Shown here piece after piece: positions 1-9,508 of a DNA stretch of 64,000 bases. How positions within the stretch are numbered: the first letter of the stretch is position 1; each line of letters opens with the position of its first letter. The stretch covers positions 307,313-371,312 of the forward strand of contig CAXBCR010000001.1 of assembly GCA_963974475.1 (NCBI GenBank), given 5' to 3'. The notes beneath the pieces were generated by a model. The model ran no database searches, was not told the origin of the DNA, and was given only the letters and a program-made list of their open reading frames with translations. Origin of the DNA: CAJXZP01 sp963974475. Its GTDB lineage: Bacteria > Bacteroidota > Bacteroidia > Flavobacteriales_G > Salibacteraceae. The translations under genes and the position numbers were made by a program.

Positions 1-1
1 T

Positions 2-1240
2 CTAACCAAAAACAAATTCTATGCGGTAGATAGCATTCAAATTATAGGCGAACCCATTCGATTAAATAAACATTACGTTGAAAATAGCATTCGTCTTCAA
101 TCTAAAATGCCGTATAATGAAAAACTTATTCAAAATATAGGCAGGCGAATAAGTGAAGACCCATTTATGAAAGAGTTGAAGCCATTTGAAGTCATATTTA
201 CCGAAAACACGTGTAAAATTGTATTGATATTAGGACCTCAAAAAGCTAATTTATTTGATGGAATCATTGGTTTCCAACCCCAAGAAAACAACTCTAAAAT
301 GATATTGACTGGTGATGTGAAAATTAGCTTGGGTAATATTGTAGGACAAGGAGAACGACTAAACCTGCAGTGGCAACGGTTGAAAAATGAAACGCAGCAA
401 ATTAATATGTCGCTATCAGTACCCTACCTATTTAAGACACCCATTGGCTTTTCTTATCATTTAGATATTTACAGAAGAGATTCTACGTTTAATAATGTGA
501 ACCATTCCTTTACTATTCCCTTTAAATTAAACAACGGAACCGAGTTTTTGGGGTATTTAAAAAACTTTTCTACTTCCTTAATTTCTACCGATGCTTACCA
601 GAACAGCACCGAGATACCTCCTTATAACGATGCAAAATCCTTGTCCTACGGAGTGGGTTTTTCTTCCTTTAAGGTAGAAAATAAATTTAATCCGTATAAA
701 GGGTGGACAATAGAATTAAGCGGAGGAGCAGGCACCAATACCATCATTAAAAACACCGCTTTAGAAAATGTAAATTACGACTCCATCCCGTTAGAATCCT
801 CTTCATTGGAAGGAACCTTACGAGCCCAATATTTCCAACCGGTGACCGCACAAACCACGCTTTTATTTCGAATAAATTCTGCATTTAAAAATTCAGCGAA
901 TTTGGTAGATAATCAGTTGTATCGAATTGGGGGATTGAGTACAATGAGAGGATTGGACGAACAATCCGTGTTCGCCTCTTCTTATGGTGTAGCAACGATA
1001 GAATACCGATTACTTTTTGATGAAAACTCTAGAATCAGTCTTTTTTACGACCAAGGATGGTACGAGCAATCGACTCTCACAAAATTTAGCACCGATACCC
1101 CATACGCTTTTGGGGCGGGACTAACTTTTGGTACAAAGGTGGGGCTATTTTCTTTAAATTATGCCCTAGGAAGCCAATTTGGAAACCCCATAAATTTTAA
1201 AACAGGTAAAATCCATTTTGGGTTTGTCAATTTCTTTTAA
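2..1240 (+). CDS. Omp85/BamA-like outer membrane barrel protein, 5' end outside window
   Basis: The reading frame is open from base 2, so the ATG at 107 is internal and the gene begins upstream of the window. The first ~60 residues resemble a POTRA-type segment (FYAVDSIQIIGEP). The rest is rich in alternating amphipathic strands, as expected for a 16-strand barrel, and ends in an aromatic residue (VNFF), the usual outer membrane C-terminus. The MRGLDE segment fits the conserved RG[FYL] loop motif of the Omp85/TpsB family. Such proteins insert or translocate proteins across the outer membrane. The exact substrate cannot be told, and this is probably not BamA itself because the barrel is short and divergent. 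It ends 30 bp before rmuC, which has its own promoter. Confidence 0.7.
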   Translation, partial: LTKNKFYAVDSIQIIGEPIRLNKHYVENSIRLQSKMPYNEKLIQNIGRRISEDPFMKELKPFEVIFTENTCKIVLILGPQKANLFDGIIGFQPQENNSKMILTGDVKISLGNIVGQGERLNLQWQRLKNETQQINMSLSVPYLFKTPIGFSYHLDIYRRDSTFNNVNHSFTIPFKLNNGTEFLGYLKNFSTSLISTDAYQNSTEIPPYNDAKSLSYGVGFSSFKVENKFNPYKGWTIELSGGAGTNTIIKNTALENVNYDSIPLESSSLEGTLRAQYFQPVTAQTTLLFRINSAFKNSANLVDNQLYRIGGLSTMRGLDEQSVFASSYGVATIEYRLLFDENSRISLFYDQGWYEQSTLTKFSTDTPYAFGAGLTFGTKVGLFSLNYALGSQFGNPINFKTGKIHFGFVNFF

Positions 1241-1252
1241 GCCCTAAATTTG
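1223..1252 (+). promoter_or_regulatory. Bacteroidota-type promoter for rmuC operon
   Basis: TTTG at 1223-1226, an 18-nt spacer, then TAAATTTG at 1245-1252. This is an exact match to the -33/-7 consensus TTTG / TAnnTTTG. Predicted transcription start is about 1258, leaving a leader of about 12 nt before the rmuC ATG at 1271. Confidence 0.75.
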
Positions 1253-1270
1253 TAGGGATAAATTTATCGC

Positions 1271-2764
1271 ATGGATATCATTGGAATCATAGCAGGACTA
1301 GTCATTGGCGTAATAATTACGTTTATTTTAATACGAATTCTTTCACCTAAAAATGAAGGAACGGAAACCTCCATTTTGGAGAATGCTTTAATTGAAAAAG
1401 AAAAGGTAATTCGTCAATTGGAAATTGAGAAAGCTACGATTGAAAGTGAAAGGAACTCCTTTAAAGATAATTCGCAAAAACTAACCGCATCCAATTCCGA
1501 ATTAGATGCTAAATATGTACGGATAAATTCTGAATTTGCAGCCATAAAAACTACAGCAGAAAATCTAACGAAAATCAATCTTAAATACGAATCTGAAAAC
1601 CTTTCACTTACCAAAGAAAAAAACGAATTAATTTCCATCAACAGCGAACTCAAAAGCCAAGTTTCTTCGCTTAAAAGCATCAATGAAAACATGGTTTCAC
1701 AACAAGCAGAAATAGCCGATGTGGAAAAAAGATTTAATAAAGAGTTTGAAAACATTGCAGGTAGACTTATCGAAAAAAACGCAGTCACCATTAACCAATC
1801 GAGTAGTCAATCATTAAAAAACGTATTAAACCCGCTTAAGGAAGATTTAGAACGATTCAAGAAAAACATTGACGACAAATACCTAAAAGAAGCTGAGGCT
1901 AAAGCCTCCTTAAAAACAGAAATTGAAAGCCTCGTAAAACTCAATGAACAATTGAGCGATGATGCACATAACCTCACAAAGGCTTTAACAGGAAGCAACA
2001 AACATCAAGGAAATTGGGGTGAAATTGTATTGGAACGGGTTTTAGAACGATCTGGGCTAAATAAAGGGTCGGAATATAAGCTCCAAGAACACATGACCAC
2101 TGAGGGTGGTACCAAAAGAATTCCTGATGCGGTGGTTTTTCTACCAGACGACAAACACATTATTATTGATTCAAAAGTTTCTTTAACCGCCTACCAACGA
2201 ATGGTTAACGCGGATACCGATGCAGAGCAGCAAGTTGAGCTAAAGAAACATGTAATCTCCTTAAAAAGTCACATTAAAGAATTGAGCGATAAAACGTACT
2301 ACGACACCAAGGCGTTTAACTCTCCAGATTTCACGCTAATGTTTTTACCCATTGAAGCGTCATTCAGCGTTGCGCTAAGAGAGGATACTGAATTGTTTAA
2401 TTACGCTTGGGAACGAAACATTGTTATTGTTAGTCCTACCACATTATTAGCTACATTGCGCACCATTGAATCTACATGGAAACATGAACGACAAACAAGG
2501 AATGTATTGGAAATTGCACGTGTGGGCGGTTCGCTTTACGATAAATTTGAAGGGTTTGTAACCGATTTAAAAAAGATTGAACGCGGCATTCAGATGAGTC
2601 AAACCGCCTACACTGATGCCTTCAATAAATTAAAAGATGGTAGAGGTAGTTTGACTAAACAAACCCAAAAATTAAAAGATCTTGGGGCAAAAGCAAAAAA
2701 GTCATTACCTTCCGAACTTTTGGAAGATGTCGAGATTAAAATTGAATCAAGTACGGATGAATAA
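1271..2764 (+). CDS. rmuC: DNA recombination protein RmuC
   Basis: 497 aa. Residues 1-22 form a single membrane anchor (MDIIGIIAGLVIGVIITFIL). A long coiled coil follows to about residue 190, then the conserved RmuC domain. The domain contains GNWGEIVLERVLERSGL and the PDAVVFLPDDKHIIIDSKVS stretch, which carries the acidic/lysine residues of a predicted PD-(D/E)xK-like nuclease fold. In E. coli RmuC limits inversions at short inverted repeats; its biochemistry is poorly known. It is the first gene of an operon with the GWxTD lipoprotein (8-bp overlap) and rlmB. Confidence 0.93.
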   Translation: MDIIGIIAGLVIGVIITFILIRILSPKNEGTETSILENALIEKEKVIRQLEIEKATIESERNSFKDNSQKLTASNSELDAKYVRINSEFAAIKTTAENLTKINLKYESENLSLTKEKNELISINSELKSQVSSLKSINENMVSQQAEIADVEKRFNKEFENIAGRLIEKNAVTINQSSSQSLKNVLNPLKEDLERFKKNIDDKYLKEAEAKASLKTEIESLVKLNEQLSDDAHNLTKALTGSNKHQGNWGEIVLERVLERSGLNKGSEYKLQEHMTTEGGTKRIPDAVVFLPDDKHIIIDSKVSLTAYQRMVNADTDAEQQVELKKHVISLKSHIKELSDKTYYDTKAFNSPDFTLMFLPIEASFSVALREDTELFNYAWERNIVIVSPTTLLATLRTIESTWKHERQTRNVLEIARVGGSLYDKFEGFVTDLKKIERGIQMSQTAYTDAFNKLKDGRGSLTKQTQKLKDLGAKAKKSLPSELLEDVEIKIESSTDE

Positions 2765-4049
2765 TAGTATAAACACACCACTTTTTATTGGAGTTCTACT
2801 TCTTATAATGAGTTTTACGCAAAGTTGCCAGAGAGGCGTATCCTTATCGGAAACCGATTTTAAGGACATGTACTCCAGTAGTTCGGAAACTCCACAACCG
2901 CAGTTCAAGGTTTACCATGCCAGCAAAGAGGAAACCGAGATTCACTACATGTTTGAAAACAGAGCCCTCACCTATTCTACCAAGTCAAAAAGTGAATCTC
3001 TCATGGCTCAAGTTCGCATAAAATGGGAGCTATTTAATAATTACAGTTCCAAGGAGATTATCGACAGTTCTTCATTTGTGAAAATTGACACCGTTGCACA
3101 CGATGGACTCGTGCAGTTACAAGGAGTCTTTACTATTCACGTTAATCAGGGAGCTGACTACATTCTTAAAGTTACCACTACAAATTTAAACAACAGTAAA
3201 TCCACAATTTCATTTATTAACATCAATAAAACGGACCCGAAAAATCGTCAATTTTTTAAGGTATTATTAAAAGAAAATAATTCCATCTTATTTCGAAACT
3301 ATTTTTACAAAAATGAAGAGGTATCTATTATATATAAGGCCAAAAAATTAGCCCAATTATATGGGCGAAATTACAAGGTTACTTTCCCCGTTTCTAGTCC
3401 CCCATTTTCACTTGCTACCCCTAAACCGTTCAATTTTGATGATTACTATAAAATTGAACTTGATGTAATTAATGATACAGCGGCTTTTGTTGCGGATGAA
3501 GCAGGGATATACTTTTTCAGTATTGATGAAAAAACCACCCGATCGGGATTAACTCTTTTTCAATATTCAGATGACTTTCCAGAAGTGAACTCCACTAAAC
3601 AAATGCTGGACCCATTACGATTTATCACCTCGAGAAAGGAATATTCGAAAATGAAAAAATACCAAGACCAGAAAAAAGCGGTGGATGAATTTTGGTTAAC
3701 AACAAGTACAGACCCTGAGAAGGCTAGGAAATTGATTAAAGGATATTACAACAGAGTGGAAGGAGCTAACTATTATTACACCTCTTATAAAGAAGGTTGG
3801 AAAACCGACCGAGGAATAATTTACACCGTTTTTGGTCCCCCTAGTATCGTGTATAAATCATTAACCGGTGAAAGTTGGACGTATGGCGAACAAAGCAATT
3901 ATAAATCATTGACATTTAACTTTACTAAAATCAATAATCCTTTTACGAATAACGATTACGTTTTACAGCGTTCTACGGTATATAAAAACCCTTGGTATCG
4001 AGCCATTGATTCTTGGAGACAAGGTAAAGTGGCATCATTAGCATATTAA
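2757..4049 (+). CDS. GWxTD domain lipoprotein
   Basis: 430 aa from the ATG at 2757. I chose this start because it begins a lipoprotein signal (hydrophobic stretch then TQSC lipobox at Cys24) and overlaps rmuC by only 8 bp; an upstream in-frame ATG at 2682 lies deep inside rmuC. The C-terminal ~100 residues carry the family signature GWKTDRGIIYTVFGPP, followed by a YGEQ segment, which defines the GWxTD domain common in Bacteroidota and related phyla. The function is unknown. The lipid anchor suggests the periplasmic or outer membrane face. It is followed 9 bp later by rlmB. Confidence 0.85.
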   Translation: MNNSINTPLFIGVLLLIMSFTQSCQRGVSLSETDFKDMYSSSSETPQPQFKVYHASKEETEIHYMFENRALTYSTKSKSESLMAQVRIKWELFNNYSSKEIIDSSSFVKIDTVAHDGLVQLQGVFTIHVNQGADYILKVTTTNLNNSKSTISFININKTDPKNRQFFKVLLKENNSILFRNYFYKNEEVSIIYKAKKLAQLYGRNYKVTFPVSSPPFSLATPKPFNFDDYYKIELDVINDTAAFVADEAGIYFFSIDEKTTRSGLTLFQYSDDFPEVNSTKQMLDPLRFITSRKEYSKMKKYQDQKKAVDEFWLTTSTDPEKARKLIKGYYNRVEGANYYYTSYKEGWKTDRGIIYTVFGPPSIVYKSLTGESWTYGEQSNYKSLTFNFTKINNPFTNNDYVLQRSTVYKNPWYRAIDSWRQGKVASLAY

Positions 4050-4058
4050 AAATAGACT

Positions 4059-4799
4059 ATGGCAAAGAAATTAGATAACATCATTTTTGGGTTACATCCT
4101 GTGGAGGAAGCCCTTTTGGAACACCGTGATATTGATAAAATAATGGTTTCTCGTGATGAACGAAAACCAGATTATGTGGCCGTTAGGAAACTAGCGAAGC
4201 AAAATGAAATATTTGTTCAAGAAGTACCTAAGGAAAAATTAAACCGTATCACGATGAAAAATCATCAAGGTATAATTGCGTTTACTTCTCCAATTGAATT
4301 TCAATCTATCGAAAACTTATTGCCACATATTTATGAGCAAGGTAAAGACCCACTGTTTTTAGCTTTAGATGGAGTTACCGATGTTCGAAATTTTGGAGCT
4401 TTGGCTCGTACCGCAGAATGCGCTGGGATTGATGCCGTTATTATTCCGCAAAAAGGAGGCGCCCCAATAAATGGGGACGCAATGAAAACCTCCGCTGGAG
4501 CACTATTAAAAATTCCAGTAAGCAAATCAAAAAGTTTAATTAACACCATGAAGTTTTTCAAGGATTCGGGTGTTCAAATTGTTTCGTGTTCTGAAAAAGG
4601 TACAGATACGATTTACGATGCTGATTTAACCATTCCAACCGTTATTGTTATGGGAGGGGAAGATGAAGGAATCTCTGGCGACATCATAAAATTATCGGAT
4701 AGAGTAGTACAAATACCGATGAAAGGAACGATAAACTCACTCAATGTTTCGGTTGCTGGCGCGATTATTATGTTTGAAGCGGCTAGACAGCGGCATTAA
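4059..4799 (+). CDS. rlmB: 23S rRNA (guanosine-2'-O)-methyltransferase RlmB
   Basis: 246 aa, typical length. The N-terminal substrate-binding domain starts IIFGLHPVEEALLEHRDIDKI. The C-terminal SpoU (SPOUT) methyltransferase domain contains DGVTDVRNFGALARTAECAG (motif 1), VMGGEDEGIS (motif 2) and IPMKGTINSLNVSVAGAI (motif 3), which together make the knotted SAM site. It methylates the ribose of a G in the peptidyl transferase region (G2251 in E. coli). It is the last gene of the rmuC operon, and a hairpin at 4944-4983 may end transcription. Confidence 0.93.
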   Translation: MAKKLDNIIFGLHPVEEALLEHRDIDKIMVSRDERKPDYVAVRKLAKQNEIFVQEVPKEKLNRITMKNHQGIIAFTSPIEFQSIENLLPHIYEQGKDPLFLALDGVTDVRNFGALARTAECAGIDAVIIPQKGGAPINGDAMKTSAGALLKIPVSKSKSLINTMKFFKDSGVQIVSCSEKGTDTIYDADLTIPTVIVMGGEDEGISGDIIKLSDRVVQIPMKGTINSLNVSVAGAIIMFEAARQRH

Positions 4800-5118
4800 A
4801 AAACGACTAATTGTTCACGATAAATTTTGACAACTCACCTGGAAAAAAACTTACTACAAAATTGATGGTTTGCCTGATGAGGATGTTTTAAATGGTACGT
4901 TAATAGCATAATCCAAAGCACTCATTTATTATTTCAAAGAAATATTACACCCGAGCTATTCTACGGATTGGTTCGGGTGTAATGCTTTTATGACTTTCTT
5001 AAACTGACCTTATCTCCATTTTATTTCTTTCCAAAATAAATGAAAACCTGTATTCGTTTTTAAACTTTTCTTACTATCCCCGAAATCAGGGATACCCAAT
5101 TTTGGCTAGTCTTAGGGA
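4800..5118. other. Intergenic stretch with hairpin and possible coding remnant
   Basis: No complete gene is visible. A frame without a start codon at 4831-4911 reads TWKKTYYKIDGLPDEDVLN and ends at TAA at 4909; it looks protein-like and may be the tail of a lost gene, but it is too short to be sure. A long-stem hairpin sits at 4944-4983, and a small inverted repeat (TATCCC / GGGATA) at 5075-5094. Confidence 0.4.
4944..4983 (+). terminator. Hairpin downstream of rlmB
   Basis: Stem ATTACACCCGAGC / GTTCGGGTGTAAT, 13 bp with one G-U pair and a 14-nt loop. It is followed by GCTTTTATG, so the U-tract is weak. This is a possible terminator or processing hairpin. Confidence 0.5.
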
Positions 5119-5148
5119 TTTTTCAACGCCTTTAGGATTCTACTTTTG
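5119..5148 (+). promoter_or_regulatory. Promoter for small lipoprotein gene
   Basis: TACTTTTG at 5141-5148 matches the -7 consensus TAnnTTTG. A T-rich TTTT lies 18 nt upstream. The ATG is at 5179. Confidence 0.5.
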
Positions 5149-5178
5149 AATTGTTCAATTAATTAAAAACTAGAAGTT

Positions 5179-5559
5179 ATGAGAAGAGTCTTTTTAGCAT
5201 TTACATTTTTGATTATCCTACTAAATACATCTTGCGGTCAAGATCAACAAGATTCCATTTTATATTCCTCGTTTCAAATTTATTCTTATTTAGAAGATCA
5301 GGTAAACATAATTGAATGGAATGGATTGGAAGAAATCAATTCGAGTTATTACGTGATTGAAAAGAAAACAGAGAATCACGATTTCGAACCTATCGGTACG
5401 GTGGACGTTACTGAATCCTCCAATTCATACAAAGAATATTATTTTGAAGATTATTCAACTTCTCCTACCATCAAACCACAATATAGATTAACTCTCGTAC
5501 ACATGGATGGCACCCGTATTTCCTGGATCGTAAATGCCAACATTAAACGCTCCAAATAG
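5179..5559 (+). CDS. Small lipoprotein with fibronectin III-like fold
   Basis: 126 aa. The N-terminus is a lipoprotein signal, with a hydrophobic core and NTSC lipobox (Cys19). The remaining ~100 residues follow a spacing common in Bacteroidota secreted proteins: an IIEWNGLEEINSSYYVIEK strand, then FEPIGTV, then YYFEDY, then PQYRLTLVHMDGT. This is like the FN3-type linker domain that usually precedes T9SS signals; here it stands alone. No catalytic residues are evident. It has its own promoter and lies 178 bp before the aminopeptidase gene. The family call rests on pattern resemblance only. Confidence 0.6.
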   Translation: MRRVFLAFTFLIILLNTSCGQDQQDSILYSSFQIYSYLEDQVNIIEWNGLEEINSSYYVIEKKTENHDFEPIGTVDVTESSNSYKEYYFEDYSTSPTIKPQYRLTLVHMDGTRISWIVNANIKRSK

Positions 5560-5737
5560 TAACAGGTCACAATTTTATTTATTTTTACCAAAATCAATTC
5601 TTAAAAATAAATACAACATGCATTTAATTTCCGAAACTATTACGGACAGATTTCCAAAAACCGTACTAAGCACCGTAAAAATAGGAATCTGCAAAATTAA
5701 ATGTATACTGACCAGCCTAAGGGTTAAAACAATTACC

Positions 5738-8107
5738 ATGAAAAACATCACTCTTTTAGCCTTTAGCCTAGTGGCTAGTATTTCCGCTTTTACACAAACT
5801 GGGATTTATCCAAATGCAGAAAATCTCCGCAGCGACACCATAGATGTCTTAGATTATGAAATACACTTGGATCTAACTGATTTTACCGGACAAACACTTT
5901 CGGGGTTTACCGTAGTTAAGTGTGAACCCAAAATGAACAACGTTCGTTCATTAAGCCTCGATTTGCTCCAATTTACTATAGATTCTGTTACGCTCAACCA
6001 TACCCCGTTAACCTATACTTACAACAATAAATTAATTAAAATAGACCTTGGCATGAATTACAGTCCAGGTAGTATTTTGGACGTAACGGTTTATTACCAT
6101 GGGCAAACACGTAAAGACCCTTCTGGTTGGGGTGGAATATACTGGGGAAATAATTATGTTTTCAATATGGGTGTTGGCTTTGATGACAACCCACATAACA
6201 TTGGTCGGTATTGGTTCCCATGTTTTGATAATTTTAAAGAACGATCGACCTACAACCTACACCTAATTACTAAGGATAATCAGTTTGCCACGAGTATTGG
6301 TGATTTGATTTCAACTACCTCTTTAGCTAATAATAAAAAAGAATGGCATTGGAAACTAAACGAAACTATCCCTACCTATTTGGCCATGTTTGCGGTGAAC
6401 TATTATACTGTGGTGAACGAAAATTTTACTGGAATGACTCGAACCATTCCGATAAAACTCTATGCAAAATCATCGGATACGACTAATTTAAAAGGCTCCT
6501 TTGCCAATCTTAAAAATGCGATGACCGCTTTTGAAGGATTGTATGGGCCGTATCAATTCAGCAAAATTGGATATACAGTTGTAAATTTTAGTTCAGGAGC
6601 CATGGAACACGCTAGTAACATTACCTATCCAAACAACACAGTGGACGGTACTTTGGCAAGCGAAACTTTAATGGCGCATGAATTAGCTCACCAATGGTGG
6701 GGAAATTATGCGACCACCCTTACCCCGCAAGACATGTGGTTGAATGAGGGCATGGCAAGTTTTAGTGCTAATTATTTTGTGGAATCAGTTTATGGATGGA
6801 AAACCGCAAAAGTAGAGGTTAAATCTACCTTGTTTAATATACTTAAACGAGCCCATATAGATGAGGGCGGCTATCTGGCTATTTCTGGCGTACCGCATGA
6901 TCTAACCTATGGCGACCATGTTTACCGAAAAGGTTCTTTGGTGGCTCAAAATTTAAGAATGTTGCTTGGTGAAAACAATTTCGGCCCCGCAATCACCGGT
7001 TTCCTTCAATCGAGGGCATTTAATAATATGAGTAGCTTACAGTTTAGAGATTACTTACAAACCCAAACGAATAAAAATATTAATGGATTTTTTGATGGAT
7101 GGGTCTTTAATGGCGGATTCCCTGATTACCACATTTACGATGTAACGATTACTCCCACTCCTGCCTTAACAAAAATAACAGTTGCTATAAATCAGAAACT
7201 AAATCATGCTCCAAATGCCTTTACCGAAATACCGTTAGAAATTGGATTTTACGATTCCTCTTTTAATTTAACGGTAGAAACAGTTATGGTTGGGCAAAAC
7301 ATGACCCAAATTGAGGTTGACTTACCTATTGTTCCGGCAATGGTGACCCTTAATCCAAATAATAAATTGTGCTATGCTACCACCGATGATATCCATACCA
7401 TAAAATCAGCGGGGACTTATGCTTACCCAAATGGAATGATGAATGTTAAAGCGACTACCGTAACAGATTCTGCCCTATTGAAAATCTCGCATCATTGGTC
7501 GGCTCCATCTCCTTCCGGTAAATGGATTGATAAACCTTACCGACTTTCAAACTATAGGTATTGGACAGTAGAAGGAATCTTACCCACCGATTTTGAGGCT
7601 ACGGCAGATCTTACGTATGACGGTAAAGAAAGTGGCGGATATTTAGATTCTCTTTTAGTAAATATCACGGAGGATAGCTTGGTGCTATTATATCGTGCAA
7701 ACCTAAATGAAGAATGGACAGAGTATCCTTTCTACACCAAAAACACGTTAGGTATTTCTACCAATAAATTTGGAATTATGCAACTATCCAAATTATTATT
7801 AGGCGAATATACTTTAGCCAATATTGACCATTCCGTTTTAAGTACAGGTGAATTAATTAAACCAAAGAATGAATTAAAAATCTATCCAAATCCGAGTAAC
7901 GAAAAAGTGACCATTGAATGGCAAAAGGGAGAAACACCTCTAGCTATCGATATTTATGCGCTAGATGGGAAACGGGTATTGACCTTAAAAAATCTTAGCC
8001 ACCATCAGAAAACCTTTAATGGTAAAACATTGAAAAACGGGCAATATGTGGCGCAAGTTACTTTTGAAAACGGTGTGAGTTCGAAGAAGTTTACTGTGAT
8101 TAAGTAA
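5738..8107 (+). CDS. Secreted M1-family aminopeptidase with T9SS sorting domain
   Basis: 789 aa from the ATG at 5738, chosen because it starts a clear signal peptide (MKNITLLAFSLVASISAFTQ); the frame is open upstream to 5534 but without secretion features. The gluzincin core is complete: the GAMEHA substrate motif, HELAHQWWGN with zinc ligands His314 and His318 and catalytic Glu315, and the third ligand Glu337 in WLNEGM. The last ~75 residues form a T9SS type A sorting domain (IYPNPSNEKVTIEW to the end). The protein should pass the outer membrane and be attached to the surface or released, trimming peptides for nutrition. The middle region (~450-700) is probably beta-sandwich. Confidence 0.9.
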   Translation: MKNITLLAFSLVASISAFTQTGIYPNAENLRSDTIDVLDYEIHLDLTDFTGQTLSGFTVVKCEPKMNNVRSLSLDLLQFTIDSVTLNHTPLTYTYNNKLIKIDLGMNYSPGSILDVTVYYHGQTRKDPSGWGGIYWGNNYVFNMGVGFDDNPHNIGRYWFPCFDNFKERSTYNLHLITKDNQFATSIGDLISTTSLANNKKEWHWKLNETIPTYLAMFAVNYYTVVNENFTGMTRTIPIKLYAKSSDTTNLKGSFANLKNAMTAFEGLYGPYQFSKIGYTVVNFSSGAMEHASNITYPNNTVDGTLASETLMAHELAHQWWGNYATTLTPQDMWLNEGMASFSANYFVESVYGWKTAKVEVKSTLFNILKRAHIDEGGYLAISGVPHDLTYGDHVYRKGSLVAQNLRMLLGENNFGPAITGFLQSRAFNNMSSLQFRDYLQTQTNKNINGFFDGWVFNGGFPDYHIYDVTITPTPALTKITVAINQKLNHAPNAFTEIPLEIGFYDSSFNLTVETVMVGQNMTQIEVDLPIVPAMVTLNPNNKLCYATTDDIHTIKSAGTYAYPNGMMNVKATTVTDSALLKISHHWSAPSPSGKWIDKPYRLSNYRYWTVEGILPTDFEATADLTYDGKESGGYLDSLLVNITEDSLVLLYRANLNEEWTEYPFYTKNTLGISTNKFGIMQLSKLLLGEYTLANIDHSVLSTGELIKPKNELKIYPNPSNEKVTIEWQKGETPLAIDIYALDGKRVLTLKNLSHHQKTFNGKTLKNGQYVAQVTFENGVSSKKFTVIK

Positions 8108-8120
8108 TCAATTCAACGCA

Positions 8121-8153
8121 TAAAAAAGCCCCAATCAAAATATAATTGAGGCT
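8121..8153 (-). terminator. Terminator after FG-GAP protein gene
   Basis: On the minus strand AGCCTCAAT / ATTGGGGCT form a stem with one mismatch, followed directly by TTTTTT. The hairpin closely matches the one after gltA at 10753-10780. It could also act weakly on the plus-strand aminopeptidase transcript. Confidence 0.7.
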
Positions 8154-8177
8154 AAAATATAATTAGGTAATTAATCG

Positions 8178-9482
8178 CTATAATTTCTGAATCTTACTGA
8201 TTGATTGTCCACCCGATGAGTAGCTCACTTTCAATGTATAAAACCCAAGCTTCATATCACTAAAATTAATCTGATTGGTTGGATTTTTAATTATTAAAAC
8301 TGATTGTCCTAAAATATTTACGACTTCAATTTGTTTAATCGGTTCATCGGTTTTAATATTTAAAACATCACTTACCGGATTAGGAAACACCAATAAATTA
8401 ACCATTATTAGTTCATCTTCAATTCCAGTAATTAGGTTGTTTTTAAAATATTGCATGTTTCCATAATACTCCCCTACCAACAAGTCCATATCACCATCAT
8501 CATCAATATCTGCAAATGCTGGCATAGCAAATTCATACGTGGAACTTAATCCAAATGGGGTCTGAATTTTTGTTGCAAATTGAGGGTTGTTAGCACTTCC
8601 AGTGTTTTCAAAATATTGCAATGAACCGTTATATTCTCCTACCAGCAAATCTAAATCTCCATCATTATCCAAGTCAGCAATTGTTGGAGATGCAAATTGA
8701 TCCACAGCCGTTAACCCAAATGGGTTTAATACAGGCGTGGTAAATAAGGGGTTTGTTGTGGTCCCTACGTTTTCAAAATATTGTATCCCAGTATATAATT
8801 CACCAACTAACAAATCCATATCTCCGTCTCCATCCAAATCAGCAAACTCGGGTAACGCAATTTCTACCGTAGCGGCTAGTCCAAATGGATTAGTTACAGG
8901 CACGGCAAATTGAGGGCTAGTTGCAGAACCCGTATTTTCAAAATACTGCATGTTCCCATAATATTCACCCACTAACAAATCAATATCTCCATCCCCATCC
9001 AAATCAGCAAAGGTTGGAGCAGCGAAACTATATGTAGAATCCAAACCAAATGGGTTGGATACCCCTCCAGTAAATTGTGGATTTGTAGCGGTCCCTATAT
9101 TCTGGAAGTACTTCATCACTCCATAGTATTCCCCTACCAATAAATCTAAATCTCCATCTCCGTCAAGATCAGCAAAAACAGGCATTGCCTGATCAAGGGT
9201 GGCTGTCAAGCCAAATGGATTGGCCACTGGAGGCTCAAAACTTTGTGCAGAAATATCATTAGCGTAGAAAATGCCTAAACTAATAGCTACGGCACCCAAT
9301 ACATTTTTAAAATCCATCCTTGAAAACACTCCAGATAGATCCTTTACTAATAACCGAATTTTCAATACAATTTTATCAATCTCAGAAGAGGAGCTATTGT
9401 TTGCCTCTATAAGTAAATTATTCAACTTTTTAGCCAAGAATTTAAGTTGCCTTTTTTTTCTAGCGTAATGATTTCGTTTCAT
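8178..9482 (-). CDS. FG-GAP/VCBS repeat protein with T9SS sorting domain
   Basis: 434 aa. There are five tandem ~53-residue repeats from about residue 85 to 350. Each contains a calcium-binding-like FADLDGDGDLDLLVGE loop followed by YYGNMQYFENTG and an NPFGL turn, the hallmark of integrin-alpha/VCBS propeller blades. A C-terminal T9SS type A domain starts at LVFPNPVSDVLNI. The N-terminus is unusual: ~57 charged residues (MKRNHYARKKRQLKFLAKKL...) precede the hydrophobic segment near FKNVLGAVAISLGIFYANDISAQ, so the signal peptide has a very long cytoplasmic leader. It lies 26 bp downstream of the TIGR03032 gene and is probably co-transcribed. Ligand unknown; adhesion or carbohydrate binding are guesses. 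Confidence 0.85.
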   Translation of the reverse strand: MKRNHYARKKRQLKFLAKKLNNLLIEANNSSSSEIDKIVLKIRLLVKDLSGVFSRMDFKNVLGAVAISLGIFYANDISAQSFEPPVANPFGLTATLDQAMPVFADLDGDGDLDLLVGEYYGVMKYFQNIGTATNPQFTGGVSNPFGLDSTYSFAAPTFADLDGDGDIDLLVGEYYGNMQYFENTGSATSPQFAVPVTNPFGLAATVEIALPEFADLDGDGDMDLLVGELYTGIQYFENVGTTTNPLFTTPVLNPFGLTAVDQFASPTIADLDNDGDLDLLVGEYNGSLQYFENTGSANNPQFATKIQTPFGLSSTYEFAMPAFADIDDDGDMDLLVGEYYGNMQYFKNNLITGIEDELIMVNLLVFPNPVSDVLNIKTDEPIKQIEVVNILGQSVLIIKNPTNQINFSDMKLGFYTLKVSYSSGGQSISKIQKL

Positions 9483-9508
9483 TTTACTTAATTTGAATTA
9501 GTATTCAA

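Noticed and set aside
8460..9240. CRISPR-like periodic repeats
   Set aside because: The ~160-bp period is coding and comes from FG-GAP protein repeats; there are no short identical repeats with unique spacers.
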